Source: a virus
Virus record (IMG/VR): IMGVR_UViG_3300031227_012963
Span: 1-39,042 of that record
DNA: 39,042 nucleotides
Direction: 5' to 3' (one strand)
The translations under genes were made by a program, and so were the position numbers. Below are positions 23,355 to 32,933 of the stretch, piece by piece. Position 1 is the first letter of the stretch. The number at the start of each line of letters is the position of its first letter. Below the pieces are notes generated by a model. The model saw only the letters and a program-made list of their open reading frames with translations. It searched no databases and was not told where the DNA came from.

Positions 23355-24739
23355 TGCCAGCACTTGCATCTGCTACCGTAGAGCGCAGGGCGCTATCTGC
23401 GCTACTGATTGAGCCACATCACCTTAAGTCGCTTAGTATTCATGCTGATACGTTTTTTTCATCAAAAAATAAAACAGCATTCAAATTAATAAAAAGTTAT
23501 GTAGATCGGTATAAAAAGTCACCGACGGTAAAAACACTTAAGATATTTATAGATAAAGAAAAAGATGCAGAAAAAATTGATGAATTATTAGATGGATTAG
23601 ATGTAATAAAAAAATTACCAACTGTTAAAGAAAAAGAAGTAGATTTCTATTTAGAAGAGGCAGATAATTTACGTATTGGTAGAGAAATCGCAAAAACAGC
23701 AGAATTGATCAAAGATAAATTTGAAGGCGGTGAAAAGGATTATATGAATGTTTTGCAAGATGTTATGAAAAAACTTTTAACAATTTCTACAGATAAAGAT
23801 GGGGGGGTTACTAGAGGAATGATCCATGAAAATGTTAAGGACCGCTACGATATATTCGCTAAAAAACTCGGTACAGACGACAAAGGAGAGGTCATTCCCT
23901 TTGGGATGTCTGCACTGGACTCCATTGTAGGCGGTATGCGCAAAACATTTGTTACGCTCCTATACTCTAAGACTGGTGGCGGTAAAACGCGTACAGCAAT
24001 CAATATGGCGTATAATGCTGCGATGGCTGGGTTCAGCGTGATCTATTTCTCCTTAGAGATGTCATTTAATCTCCTTTCCTCATGTTTTGATAGCCGCATG
24101 GCTATGGTGGACAGTCGTAACATTATTTTCAGTAAAATGTCTAAGAGTGAGATAAAAAAGTATAAACAAGCTTTACGTAAACAATACGAAGATAAATTAG
24201 ATGTGTATGTAGTAGATATTTCTATTGGGAATACATCATCAAAGATCATGGAAGAAATTGAGCTATATCAGATGACTCAAGGAAAAACTCCTGATCTTGC
24301 AATTATTGATTATGCCAATATTATGCGACCACAAGCGGTATATTCTGGTCGATCTGAACAATACGATAAATTATTTCAAGAGATTCATAATATTGCTAAA
24401 TTTTACAATGTGTCGATTCTTACCGCTACACAGGAAAGTAGAGAAGCATCGAAAGGAGATATTGAAGCTAAACAACATAAAATACAGATAGAACAAGGTG
24501 TTCATAATATTGGATTATCTAATTTTATGGCTCCACACTGTGAAACAGTTATTCGTTTAAAACAGGACTCAGCTGACCGCGCACAAAATAAATTATGGGC
24601 AATTATTGATAAAAGTCGTTATGGAAATATTGGAGAAGCAATTCCATTAACTGCATTGTGGGATATCACGTATGTGGGTGACCGGTCTAGTAACCTGCGT
24701 ATAAAAAAGAATCCGAAAAACGGTTTATACGATGGTTGA
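23354..24739 (+). CDS. Replicative DNA helicase, DnaB-like
   Basis: This encodes 461 residues. The N-terminal helical domain starts ASATVERRALSALLIEPHHL, as in DnaB. A charged linker (KFEGGEKDYMNVLQD) follows. The RecA-like motor has GMSALDSIVGGMRK, Walker A YSKTGGGKTRTA, YFSLEMSFNLLSS (motif 1a), DLAIIDYANIMRP (Walker B) and ILTATQESREAS (sensor). It unwinds the parental duplex at the fork. Its neighbours, a DnaC-like loader before and a primase zinc domain after (8-bp overlap), form a replication-initiation cassette. Confidence 0.92.
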   Translation: MPALASATVERRALSALLIEPHHLKSLSIHADTFFSSKNKTAFKLIKSYVDRYKKSPTVKTLKIFIDKEKDAEKIDELLDGLDVIKKLPTVKEKEVDFYLEEADNLRIGREIAKTAELIKDKFEGGEKDYMNVLQDVMKKLLTISTDKDGGVTRGMIHENVKDRYDIFAKKLGTDDKGEVIPFGMSALDSIVGGMRKTFVTLLYSKTGGGKTRTAINMAYNAAMAGFSVIYFSLEMSFNLLSSCFDSRMAMVDSRNIIFSKMSKSEIKKYKQALRKQYEDKLDVYVVDISIGNTSSKIMEEIELYQMTQGKTPDLAIIDYANIMRPQAVYSGRSEQYDKLFQEIHNIAKFYNVSILTATQESREASKGDIEAKQHKIQIEQGVHNIGLSNFMAPHCETVIRLKQDSADRAQNKLWAIIDKSRYGNIGEAIPLTALWDITYVGDRSSNLRIKKNPKNGLYDG

Positions 24740-25178
24740 CATTGTAGACATATATGCGCAAGCAGGTGTTCTCCTGGTTGTTATGGGCGACCGATGGCAT
24801 GCTCCATGCCCATTTCATGAGGAAACGAAGCCTTCATTTGTTGTTTACCCGGATGGTGGATACCACTGTTTTGGGTGTGGTGCGCACGGAACACTGCAGG
24901 ATATGGGAGAATATGCTGGTGTAGACTTTATTATTATTCCCGACTTAGCATACGAGCAAGATCATACAGAGGTCGAAATAAAAAAATACTTGAAAAAAGT
25001 TGAAAAAAGTTTATTATCAGTAGTACAAACATGGTCAAATACACAAAAGATAAAGATGTTCGATAAATTTGATGATATGTATGGTGATTGTGTAGCGAAT
25101 TCTAGAGATGTCGGTTCTTCTTTAGTATCGCTCATTTCATATATTCGTAAAGTTATGGGTAAAGAACTGTTCTCTTAA
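24732..25178 (+). CDS. Stand-alone CHC2 primase zinc-binding domain protein
   Basis: This encodes 148 residues. HAPCPFHEETKPSFVV and GGYHCFGCGAHG form the CHC2-type zinc site of DnaG-family primases (C, H, C, C). After that the protein has only a charged helical region (KKYLKKVEKSLLSVVQTW) and ends. There is no Toprim catalytic core, which in DnaG lies after this domain. It could be a DNA-recognition subunit partnering with a catalytic subunit encoded elsewhere. It overlaps the helicase gene by 8 bp. Confidence 0.85.
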   Translation: MVDIVDIYAQAGVLLVVMGDRWHAPCPFHEETKPSFVVYPDGGYHCFGCGAHGTLQDMGEYAGVDFIIIPDLAYEQDHTEVEIKKYLKKVEKSLLSVVQTWSNTQKIKMFDKFDDMYGDCVANSRDVGSSLVSLISYIRKVMGKELFS

Positions 25179-25192
25179 TCTTTGGAGATATT

Positions 25193-26668
25193 TTGCGAGC
25201 TAATAAATTACAGGAAATTGTGGATGATATTGCGCATAAAAAGAATGACGATGGTACATGGGATTTAAATCATGAACGTGCGGATGAATTTTATAAGACT
25301 GTTTATCCTTATGTAGCAAAATCTGCGAGAATATCAGATCCATTTGATCCTGAAGATGCCGTGGGGGACGTGTTAGAAGGGTTATGGAAGTCATTAATGC
25401 GTTATGGTCCACGATATCAAGGTAAGCCATTTGTTAATATGTTAAAAATGAAAACTAATAATGTACTTACAAATAGATTTAAAAAAAGAACTGCATTAAA
25501 ACATAAACTAAATTATACAAGTGAATCTTTTGATGGACTTAAGTATGAAGACAATGAAGGTATTTTACGTGGAGGAAGTAAAGAACCTTGTGGAGGATTT
25601 TTAGATATTTTATCTGTTGAACAAGTATTAACTAAACGACAAAAACGCGAGATACTTGAAATACAACAGGAATACAAGTGTTTGGAGGAAGAAAAAATGC
25701 CACATAAATTAGAAACGGATGAATTTTTACATTATTTTAGAAGATTGGGTCATGAAGAAAAATTAGTGGTATTTCAAAATATTTTTTGTCTTATGGCTGG
25801 GCTCAAACACCGACGTACCAAGGAGATTTTTAGTCTCTTTGTGGATGGTGACCAAAAAGGTGCACCTATACAAAAAGAAACGCCGCGCAAGATGCGCATA
25901 GACGTAGTTTCTGAGTATATTACCTTATTAGGGACAGTACCAGAAGGAGAGGATGACATGGATAAATATGTACAGATTGGATCAGGGGTTGTTGGTGAGC
26001 AGTTTTTAACTCCTATGTTGAAAAAAATTGAAGTTGTCAAAGTAAAAGGTGATTCTGTTAGAATTAAAATCATGCCTTATGATGATCAAATTGATGTTCC
26101 TGTAACTTATTTAGCTATTCCTATGAGTTATGCGGAAGATCATCCAGAAGACCTAGACCCAACGCAGGAAACACAGTCAAAGATTGCAGAAGAAACTGAA
26201 GAAGAAGAAACTGAAGAAGAAGAAACTGAAGAAGAAGAAACTGAAGAAGAAGAAACTGAAGAAGAAGAAGAAGAAGAAACTGAAGAAGAAACTGAAGAAG
26301 AAACTGAAGAAGAAACTGAAGAAGAAACTGAAGAAGAAACTGAAGAAGAAACTGAAGAAGAAACTGAAGAAGAAGAAGAAATTGAAGAAGAAGAAGAAGA
26401 AACTACCTCAAAAATGAAGAAAGGAAAAGGTAAAAAAATGACTAAAACTCGGGCCAATACTGCATTAGCGCATGTTATCAACCTTCTTAAAGGAGGCCCC
26501 CAAACAAGTAATGCTCTTGCACAATCTCTGCTTGATAATAAGTTAACCAAAAGCGATACACTAAAGAAAGCAAAGAATTTTGTTAGTGTTATGATTTATA
26601 ATATTAGAAAAAGTGGGGAACATACTCTTGTGGACGTAAAACGGGGAGAGTGGAAAATCGAAGATTAA
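25193..26668 (+). CDS. Sigma-region-2-like protein with Glu tract and C-terminal winged helix
   Basis: This encodes 491 residues from TTG 25193, with TTTGGAGA upstream. Residues 30-100 resemble sigma-70 region 2: an acidic DPFDPEDAVGDVLEGLWKSL helix, then YQGKPFVNMLKMKTNNVL and a basic end NRFKKR. Residues 140-330 are mixed with no clear family, though a HTH-like stretch (HRRTKEIFSLFV) occurs. About 332-405 is TEEE/TEEEE repeat. The C-terminus, HVINLLKGGPQTSNALAQSL to GEWKIED, has the shape of a winged helix similar to the HARE-HTH of RNA polymerase delta. A role in directing host RNA polymerase is inferred. An alternative is a DNA-binding structural or replication protein. Confidence 0.6.
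   Translation: MRANKLQEIVDDIAHKKNDDGTWDLNHERADEFYKTVYPYVAKSARISDPFDPEDAVGDVLEGLWKSLMRYGPRYQGKPFVNMLKMKTNNVLTNRFKKRTALKHKLNYTSESFDGLKYEDNEGILRGGSKEPCGGFLDILSVEQVLTKRQKREILEIQQEYKCLEEEKMPHKLETDEFLHYFRRLGHEEKLVVFQNIFCLMAGLKHRRTKEIFSLFVDGDQKGAPIQKETPRKMRIDVVSEYITLLGTVPEGEDDMDKYVQIGSGVVGEQFLTPMLKKIEVVKVKGDSVRIKIMPYDDQIDVPVTYLAIPMSYAEDHPEDLDPTQETQSKIAEETEEEETEEEETEEEETEEEETEEEEEEETEEETEEETEEETEEETEEETEEETEEETEEEEEIEEEEEETTSKMKKGKGKKMTKTRANTALAHVINLLKGGPQTSNALAQSLLDNKLTKSDTLKKAKNFVSVMIYNIRKSGEHTLVDVKRGEWKIED
26188..26402 (+). repeat. Tandem GAAGAAGAAACT-type repeat (Glu/Thr-rich coding)
   Basis: 15-bp units encoding TEEEE come first (four copies), then an expanded Glu run, then about eight 12-bp units encoding TEEE. 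Changes are whole codons, so the frame holds. Opposite-strand and shifted frames produce Ser-rich and Lys-rich shadow ORFs. Confidence 0.9.
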
Positions 26669-26710
26669 TCTCTTTTGCTTATCTAAAATAGTATTTGGAG
26701 ACATATATAA

Positions 26711-29248
26711 ATGAGTGATCCGCGCATTGCGTGCCAAGAGAAGTGCACCCGAAGAACACTTGATATTAATTCACCTAAGCTTTTAGGTCGGGGAAATCCT
26801 AATGCGGATATTATGTTTATTGGTGACGCACCTAAAACAGATGAAGATATGGAAGGTGAACCATTTGTTGATCTTGCTGGCAGTGCTTTGCGTGAATTAC
26901 TCTCGGAATATGTAAATATATCTGATGTATACATTACCCATGCAGTAAAATGTGCACACACAGATGATACTAAAAAACCCTCTAAAAAAGAAATTGGATG
27001 CTGTCGAGAGTATTTATTAGAAGAGATTAAATCTGTAAATCCTAATGTAATTTGTTGTTTAGGGGCTACTGCTTTAGAAGCCGTGCTCAAGCGCACTGGT
27101 ATTTCTAAAATTCATAATAATTTATTTTATAGTGATGAATTGAAAAAGAAAGTAATACCGATTTATCACCCAGCGTATATCTTACGTAATCCAGCACTTG
27201 AAGAAGATTTATTAAAAGGTATTGCTCTTGTAATAAAAGAGTCTGTTACACCTGATTACCATAAAGCAGCCGATATAAAAATACAACATATGGATGCGGA
27301 TACTCCTGAAAAAATTGAAAAAGTATTACGTAAATTAGAAAAAGTCAATAAGTTTGTGTTTGATTTAGAAACATCTTCTTTAGATCATAGAGATGCAAAA
27401 ATTTTATGTTTTTCATTTTCGTGGGGGGCGGGTATAGGAGTAACTATTCCGTACTCAATGGTTACTCCCAAAGTAAAGAAGAGATTGATACGGATTTTTA
27501 GAAGTAGAAAAAAGTTAAAAATAGCACATAATATAAAATTCGATTTAAAAATATTAAAAGCACACGGGTTTAGGCCTCGTGGTCCATATTATTGTACTCT
27601 GGCTGGTATTGCGCTTGTTGATGAAAACTTAAAGGAAAAAAGCTTAGATGCACTGACTCTCAGGCACACCAATATAGGTGAATACTGGGCTCCGCTGGAT
27701 AAATTCAAAAAAGAATATTGTAAGATTAATAAAATAAAAGTAGCAGAATTTAGTTATGCATATATTCCATACGATATATTAAAAAAGTATGCACAATATG
27801 ATGCTGATGTTACATACCGTATCTATGTAATTGTCGATAATGAACTTAATAGACAAGATTTGATTGAATTTTTTAATAATTATACTATGCCTATTTTGCG
27901 TGTATTACTTGAAACTGAATATATAGGTATTCGTGTCGATAGAAAAAAATTAAAAAAATTATTAAAAGTTTATGAAAAACGCATAGAAAAAGCTTTAGAA
28001 GTAATCATGCAGAACACCTATATAGGTCAATTAGAGGAAATCAGAAAAATAGAAAAAAGTGTAGAGTTAGCGGTGAAGTGGGAAAATGGTAAAACGTTAA
28101 AAACTACATATGAAACTCCAGAAGCTTACGCAGCTGTACGTATTAAGCCAAAAGATTATGAGTTTAACCCACGGTCAGTACAGCAACTTCGGCGTGTTTT
28201 ATTTGAAGTAATGGATATTACTCCGCGAAGTGACGAGCGTACACCTACAGGTGCGCCGTCTACTGACAGTTCTGTGCTCACACGTCTTGCTGAAGAGGAT
28301 AATGTTGAATTATGTAAAGAAATTATGGAGTATAGACAATTAGTTAAGTTTACGTCAACGTATATAACTAGTGCCATAGAAAAATCAGAATTAAATGGTA
28401 GAATACATCCTATGTATAAGCAGCATTATGCAGTTACTGGAAGACTAAGTAGTGCAAATCCTAATTTTCAAAATATCCCAAGAGATGCAAAAGATTATAA
28501 GAGTTGTTTATTAGCTGACCCTGGATACATCATTATTAAAGCTGACCTTGCACAAGCAGAATTCCGTTGTTGGGCGCATTACTCCAATGACACCGATATG
28601 ATCAGGGATATTGAAGCTGGACTAGACATCCATAGAAGAACCGCTGCTGAGATATTTAATAAAGCAGAAGAGGATGTTACCCCCGAAGAACGTACGTTTG
28701 CTAAGAATTGTGTGTTTGGGTACATGTACGGTCGTGGAGCTAAGGCTGTGGCTGCTCAGTACGGTATTTCTGTCGAGTACGCTCAAGAAGTCAAAAAGAA
28801 CTTTTTCGCACGCTATCCTCGTGCCGCTATGTGGCTAAAGAAACAGGTAGCGCATGCACGGGCACATGGGTATGTAACCACATGGATGGGACGTATTAGA
28901 CGGCTCCCAGAGATTCACAGCCAAGATAACATGGTAGTAGCTGAAGCGGAGCGTCAGGCAAAGAACTCCCCCATCCAGGGACTCGCATCTGACATGAATA
29001 ATCATTACGGTGTGACGAATATGCGGTTGGCTAAAAAACACGTGTTGGATGTAAAGCCAATGGCTACTGTTCATGATGCTAACTTTATTCAGGTCAAGGT
29101 GGCCCAATTGTCAGAGATGGTTAGTATAATGGACAGAGTGGTAAAGAAAGCGTTCCCAGACTTCCGATGTGAAATGAAGCTGGATGTTGAAGTTGGTTTT
29201 GACCTCGGAAACATGCAGGGCATTGATGAGTACATGGAGGCAGCATAA
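26711..29248 (+). CDS. DNA polymerase I-type polymerase with N-terminal uracil-DNA-glycosylase domain
   Basis: This is the replicative polymerase. Of 845 residues, 1-175 are a family-4 UDG-like domain: GDAPKTDED at 38-46, iron-sulfur-type cysteines C8, C12, C81 and C97/C98, and HPAYILRNP at 153-161. A 3'-5' exonuclease follows with DxE at D218/E220, D278 in HNIKFDLK, and Y360/D364, so proofreading looks intact. The polymerase part has motif A ADLAQAE (D612, E617), motif B with R661, K665, F669 and Y673 at the standard +4 spacing, and motif C VHDAN (D789), where the usual Glu after Asp is Ala. The UDG-polymerase order recalls phage SPO1. GGAG precedes the ATG. Confidence 0.93.
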   Translation: MSDPRIACQEKCTRRTLDINSPKLLGRGNPNADIMFIGDAPKTDEDMEGEPFVDLAGSALRELLSEYVNISDVYITHAVKCAHTDDTKKPSKKEIGCCREYLLEEIKSVNPNVICCLGATALEAVLKRTGISKIHNNLFYSDELKKKVIPIYHPAYILRNPALEEDLLKGIALVIKESVTPDYHKAADIKIQHMDADTPEKIEKVLRKLEKVNKFVFDLETSSLDHRDAKILCFSFSWGAGIGVTIPYSMVTPKVKKRLIRIFRSRKKLKIAHNIKFDLKILKAHGFRPRGPYYCTLAGIALVDENLKEKSLDALTLRHTNIGEYWAPLDKFKKEYCKINKIKVAEFSYAYIPYDILKKYAQYDADVTYRIYVIVDNELNRQDLIEFFNNYTMPILRVLLETEYIGIRVDRKKLKKLLKVYEKRIEKALEVIMQNTYIGQLEEIRKIEKSVELAVKWENGKTLKTTYETPEAYAAVRIKPKDYEFNPRSVQQLRRVLFEVMDITPRSDERTPTGAPSTDSSVLTRLAEEDNVELCKEIMEYRQLVKFTSTYITSAIEKSELNGRIHPMYKQHYAVTGRLSSANPNFQNIPRDAKDYKSCLLADPGYIIIKADLAQAEFRCWAHYSNDTDMIRDIEAGLDIHRRTAAEIFNKAEEDVTPEERTFAKNCVFGYMYGRGAKAVAAQYGISVEYAQEVKKNFFARYPRAAMWLKKQVAHARAHGYVTTWMGRIRRLPEIHSQDNMVVAEAERQAKNSPIQGLASDMNNHYGVTNMRLAKKHVLDVKPMATVHDANFIQVKVAQLSEMVSIMDRVVKKAFPDFRCEMKLDVEVGFDLGNMQGIDEYMEAA

Positions 29249-30336
29249 TGGCGGGCAAAACACTTAAAGTAAGTAAGAAGACTACTCCTAAAAAAAATAA
29301 AAAAGATAAAAAAGAAAAAAGTGTTCATGTCGAGAAACAAGATACTCTTAGTGATGCTTTAGATACTTTTAAAACACGTTTTGGTGATGGTGTAATTTAT
29401 TCTTTTACTGGCGGTGCGATTGATAAAGATGTGGAAGTTGTATCTACTGGATCAATTTTGTTAGATGATGCGCTGGGTATTGGCGGACTTCCTTATGGGC
29501 GTGTTGTAGAAATATACGGCCCGGAAGGTGGGGGGAAAACGACTCTTGCACTCCATGTAATTTCTGCTGCACAGAAGGATGGTAAAACTGCTTTATTTGT
29601 TGACGCAGAACATGCATTAGACCCGAGTTTAGTTAAGTCTGTTCGTGCAGATTTAGACAAACTTTGTATTGCACAACCTGATAATGGTGAACAAGCTCTG
29701 GATATTGTTGAGCATGCCGTAGACGTAGGTCAATTTGGGGTTATTGTAATCGACTCCGTATCAGCACTTACGCCTCGTGCAGAAATTGCTGGAGAAATGG
29801 GCGACAGTCACATGGGTTTGCAGGCGCGTATGATGGGCCAGGGCTTGCGCAAGATTGTCGGTAAAGCAAAAAAATCAAATACACTAATCATATTTATTAA
29901 TCAACTTCGTATGAAAATCGGTGTAGTTTTTGGAAACCCGGAAGTTACCTCTGGTGGAAATGCACTAAAATTTTTTAGCAGCGTACGCTTAGATATCAGA
30001 AGGACTGGATCAATCAAAGGAAAAGGGGATAAAATTGTAGGAAACACTGTTAAAATTAAAGTAGTAAAAAATAAATTAGCTCCCCCGTATAAGGTAATTG
30101 AAACACGATTAATGTTTGGTAAGGGTCTCAATAAGTATGGGGAACTTATGGATATGGCTATTGAGAAGGATATCGTTGAATTAGCGGGCTCATGGATTAC
30201 TTATGCAGATATTCGTATTCAAGGAAAAGATAATTTCATACAATTACTTGAATCTGATGATAAATTATATAATAAACTTTTTACGGAAACAAGAAATACA
30301 GAATATCAAGAAGATGATGGAGATGCTGATGATTGA
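29248..30336 (+). CDS. recA: RecA-family recombinase
   Basis: Promotes homologous pairing and strand exchange. It has 362 residues, with a 30-residue Lys-rich N-terminal extension that bacterial RecA lacks. The core has GSILLDDALGIGGLP, Walker A GPEGGGKT (91-98), ALFVDAEHALDP, Walker B VIVIDSVSAL and INQLRMKIGVVFGNPEVT (loop L2 region). The C-terminus ends in an acidic tail (EDDGDADD), as in bacterial RecA. It is closer to bacterial RecA than to T4 UvsX, because the MAW and L2 signatures are preserved. It starts at TAATG directly after the polymerase. Confidence 0.93.
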   Translation: MAGKTLKVSKKTTPKKNKKDKKEKSVHVEKQDTLSDALDTFKTRFGDGVIYSFTGGAIDKDVEVVSTGSILLDDALGIGGLPYGRVVEIYGPEGGGKTTLALHVISAAQKDGKTALFVDAEHALDPSLVKSVRADLDKLCIAQPDNGEQALDIVEHAVDVGQFGVIVIDSVSALTPRAEIAGEMGDSHMGLQARMMGQGLRKIVGKAKKSNTLIIFINQLRMKIGVVFGNPEVTSGGNALKFFSSVRLDIRRTGSIKGKGDKIVGNTVKIKVVKNKLAPPYKVIETRLMFGKGLNKYGELMDMAIEKDIVELAGSWITYADIRIQGKDNFIQLLESDDKLYNKLFTETRNTEYQEDDGDADD

Positions 30337-30613
30337 AAAACGTTTTGATGTAACGTTTTCTCATAAAATGCCTACTGGAGATATTATAAGTGTGCGTTTT
30401 GGGACGACAGCATCGGTAGACGTTCCGCATTCAGAAGAGGCAGCTAAAAAATTATTTAACGATATCTATAAAGCAACAATGCAGGATATTAAGTTAAAAG
30501 TTAAACGAGATAAATTTATTAGAACAGCGTATAAAGGTTCTTTACGTGGGATTAAAAAATATGAAACAGAACAGGAAGCAATAAAACTTTTGGAGGATGG
30601 AGAAGATGAATGA
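30329..30613 (+). CDS. Hypothetical small protein
   Basis: This encodes 94 residues from ATG 30329, 8 nt after GGAG. Upstream in-frame codons lie within recA and are rejected, although ATG 30323 is also possible. The first half is beta-like (FDVTFSHKMPTGDIISVRFG), followed by a helix with many Lys (ATMQDIKLKVKRDKF). No known family is recognised. It overlaps recA by 8 bp and the next gene by 4 bp (ATGA). Confidence 0.65.
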   Translation: MIEKRFDVTFSHKMPTGDIISVRFGTTASVDVPHSEEAAKKLFNDIYKATMQDIKLKVKRDKFIRTAYKGSLRGIKKYETEQEAIKLLEDGEDE

Positions 30614-31179
30614 AAATAAAAGTACAAAAGGATACATCATTAATAAACACGGATATAGAAGCTATGTCTACTATTGATAAATTTTCATTCTTAAAAGGTG
30701 AGTATACTCTTGCATCTAAAAATTTACCTGATTACACTTTATTAAAATCTGAATTATCAGATTATATTGTAGCACCTCCAATGGATCCAGATTATGAGAA
30801 TTTATCTGAAATTAACAGACTATACGCTACGGCACAATCATTTGCATCCAGAGTAACAACGATAGAAATGATTTCAATAGATAATGAAAGTAGGTGGCAA
30901 CGTATTGTAAACGCTATGGATGAATATATAGAGGATAAAAAAAGTGCACTGCTTGTTTCTGAAGAACTCAGTGAACTTACTGTTGCAAAAGCAAATGCAC
31001 AAGTTCGAGTTAATCTCAAGAAGGATTATGGGCGTATGCAGAAGTTGAAAAAGATGTATTTGGAAGCTGCCAGTTTTACTAAGATGGTTACTTCCAGAAA
31101 AAAAGACCTAGCACAAACAATGATGACTTTAGGGCGACAGGTAAAAGCACTGTCTTTAGACCAACAACTTAATCGGTAA
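30610..31179 (+). CDS. Hypothetical helical protein
   Basis: This encodes 189 residues, mostly predicted helix with heptad-like stretches (SRWQRIVNAMDEYIEDK, MQKLKKMYLEAASFTKMV). It has no signal, membrane span or catalytic motif. It is placed between recA and the SSB-like gene, which suggests a recombination or replication accessory, but I do not recognise a family. Confidence 0.65.
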   Translation: MKIKVQKDTSLINTDIEAMSTIDKFSFLKGEYTLASKNLPDYTLLKSELSDYIVAPPMDPDYENLSEINRLYATAQSFASRVTTIEMISIDNESRWQRIVNAMDEYIEDKKSALLVSEELSELTVAKANAQVRVNLKKDYGRMQKLKKMYLEAASFTKMVTSRKKDLAQTMMTLGRQVKALSLDQQLNR

Positions 31180-31190
31180 TAGGAGAGCAC

Positions 31191-31859
31191 ATGGCATTAA
31201 AAGTAAAAAAGACTGCAGCAGTACACGTAGACGAAGGTGAATACGTTGCTATTATTTCTGACATCCAACAAAAAGAAGGGCATTTTGGTGATTACTACAT
31301 TTGGACTTTTATCATTAAGAATGCGATAACAGAAGGAGAACCTGTTTCTGGCACGTGCAAACTAACCGGGCTGACTTCTGATAAACTGTCCGCGAAGAGT
31401 AAGATGTATAAGTGGGCAAAAGCTGCAGGATTGGATGTAGAAGACCTCGATGAAATTGATTTAGAAGACGCGTTTAAAAAGAAGATTCGCGTATACATCG
31501 AAGATGATGAAGATGATGAAGGACGTACGTGGTCCAAGATTACTAAGGTGCGTGCTGTCCGGCGTAAGAAGACTGCCGAGAAGGAAGAAGAAGCTGAGGA
31601 AGAAGCCGAAGAAGAGGCCCCTAAGAAGAAGCAAGGAGCAAGTAAGCGAGCTTCGGTTAAAAAGGCTGCAAAGCCCGCTACTAAGAAAAAAGCAACAAAG
31701 CCCAAAGTAGAAGAGGAAGAAGACGTTTTCGCGGATGACGACGATGATGATGATGATGATGATGATGATGACACCGCGCCAGACGATGACGATGATGACG
31801 ACGATGATGGTTCAGATGATGGGCTTTTCGACGACGATGATGATGATGACGACGATTAG
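31191..31859 (+). CDS. ssDNA-binding-like protein with Asp-rich tail
   Basis: This encodes 222 residues. Residues 1-120 form a compact domain: VDEGEYVAIISDIQQKEGHF, DYYIWTFIIKN, GTCKLTGLTSDKLSAKSK and KWAKAAGLD. This pattern is seen in phage proteins of the DUF669/OB-fold type, thought to bind single-stranded DNA. A Lys/Ala/Glu-rich linker (residues 125-175) follows. The end is a poly-Asp tail with a GLF insert, resembling the acidic tips of SSBs that recruit partner proteins. It has a strong ribosome site (TAGGAGAGCAC) and is placed between recA-linked genes and sbcD. The SSB function is inference from tail, size and position. Confidence 0.65.
   Translation: MALKVKKTAAVHVDEGEYVAIISDIQQKEGHFGDYYIWTFIIKNAITEGEPVSGTCKLTGLTSDKLSAKSKMYKWAKAAGLDVEDLDEIDLEDAFKKKIRVYIEDDEDDEGRTWSKITKVRAVRRKKTAEKEEEAEEEAEEEAPKKKQGASKRASVKKAAKPATKKKATKPKVEEEEDVFADDDDDDDDDDDDDTAPDDDDDDDDDGSDDGLFDDDDDDDDD
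31724..31857 (+). repeat. GAT/GAC repeat (poly-Asp coding)
   Basis: Runs of GATGAC-type codons encode 13, 9 and 9 consecutive Asp, broken by TAP, GS and GLF. The opposite strand reads as Ser-rich or His-rich shadow frames. Confidence 0.88.
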
Positions 31860-32933
31860 ATGAAACCACTCCGGTTTATCCATACTGCGGATTGGCATTG
31901 GGGTGCGCATACTGCGCACCCCATTTACTCAAATAATGCCATAATTGACCTCGGAATGCTGAGTATGCGGGAACAGTGTAGCTTTGTTCTCGTAGCTGGG
32001 GATGTGTTTGACCGGCCTAATCCCCATCCAAAAATTAAGGATCATTTAGTAGAACAGCTTTTGCCATTTTCAGATTTCGTTCGTTTTATCTTCTTTGTCG
32101 GCAACCACGACTATACAACTAAAAGCAAAGATTATCACTCCATAAATTACCTAAAGTATTTTGAACAAGCTACGAAGGGTAAAGGAAATATATACATAGT
32201 AGAGCCGGGAGAAAGTATTTACATGGATGATCTTCCTGTTCCAGTTTCCATTTTTGGAATGGACGAGTTTGGAGATTTGTCTGGGTATAAAAAAAAGGAC
32301 GGGTACAATATTATTACCTGGCATGGCATTGTTCCGGGTATAGATTTTTCAAGCAAAGAAATTATGTCTTCTGCAGCACATAAAGCAGTCGCACAGGTGG
32401 TAAAGGATTCTCAAGCGGATTATTTGGCTATGGGGGATATTCACCAACGTACGGCATTTTCCACGAGATGCGCATACTCAGGGCCTCCTGTACAAAAGGG
32501 CTATGCAGATACCGGAACCGTGGATGTAGTGACCCTGACCCCCCAAAAAGCCTCAGCGGTGCCTGTTTCATTGAACTTGCCCAAAAAAGTCTTTGTTGCT
32601 GTGGCTACCACAAACACAGCTAAGATCATTGCACATGTGCGGAAAACAGTACGCCCAGGAAACATCGTTCGTTTGGCGTTTAGTTTGCCTTTAGAGTCGT
32701 GGGCAGCGTTGGATAAGGCCACTCTGCTTGATGCACTGCAAGAGACGTATTCCTGCACTATGTATAACCGCCCCACAACAATTGATGCACCTACAGCGTT
32801 GGCTAAGGAGCTAGGGCAATCACGCACTACTGAACAAGATTTAAAAATAATTATTAAGTCTATTTGTGATGAATCCTCAGCAAAAGATGTATATACATAT
32901 TGCACAGATCTTATAAAGGGTATTGATGCTTAG
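31860..32933 (+). CDS. sbcD: SbcD/Mre11-like nuclease subunit
   Basis: This encodes 357 residues. The metallophosphoesterase motifs are in order: HTADWHWGAHT (DxH), LVAGDVFDRPNPH (GDxxD), FFVGNHDYTT (GNHD), TWHGIVPG (H) and LAMGDIHQRTAF (GDxH). With SbcC it forms an ATP-controlled nuclease acting on DNA ends and hairpins (T4 gp47 is the phage parallel). It begins immediately after the poly-Asp gene's stop (TAG ATG), without a gap, and overlaps sbcC by 8 bp. Confidence 0.92.
   Translation: MKPLRFIHTADWHWGAHTAHPIYSNNAIIDLGMLSMREQCSFVLVAGDVFDRPNPHPKIKDHLVEQLLPFSDFVRFIFFVGNHDYTTKSKDYHSINYLKYFEQATKGKGNIYIVEPGESIYMDDLPVPVSIFGMDEFGDLSGYKKKDGYNIITWHGIVPGIDFSSKEIMSSAAHKAVAQVVKDSQADYLAMGDIHQRTAFSTRCAYSGPPVQKGYADTGTVDVVTLTPQKASAVPVSLNLPKKVFVAVATTNTAKIIAHVRKTVRPGNIVRLAFSLPLESWAALDKATLLDALQETYSCTMYNRPTTIDAPTALAKELGQSRTTEQDLKIIIKSICDESSAKDVYTYCTDLIKGIDA

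Noticed and set aside
26140-26550. Lys-rich (plus) and Ser-rich (minus) open frames over the TEEE repeat
   Set aside because: Repeat artefacts in shifted and opposite frames of the sigma-like gene.
30203-30328. Upstream extension of the small gene after recA
   Set aside because: It would be entirely inside recA, and the extension is an out-of-frame reading; GGAG supports ATG 30329.
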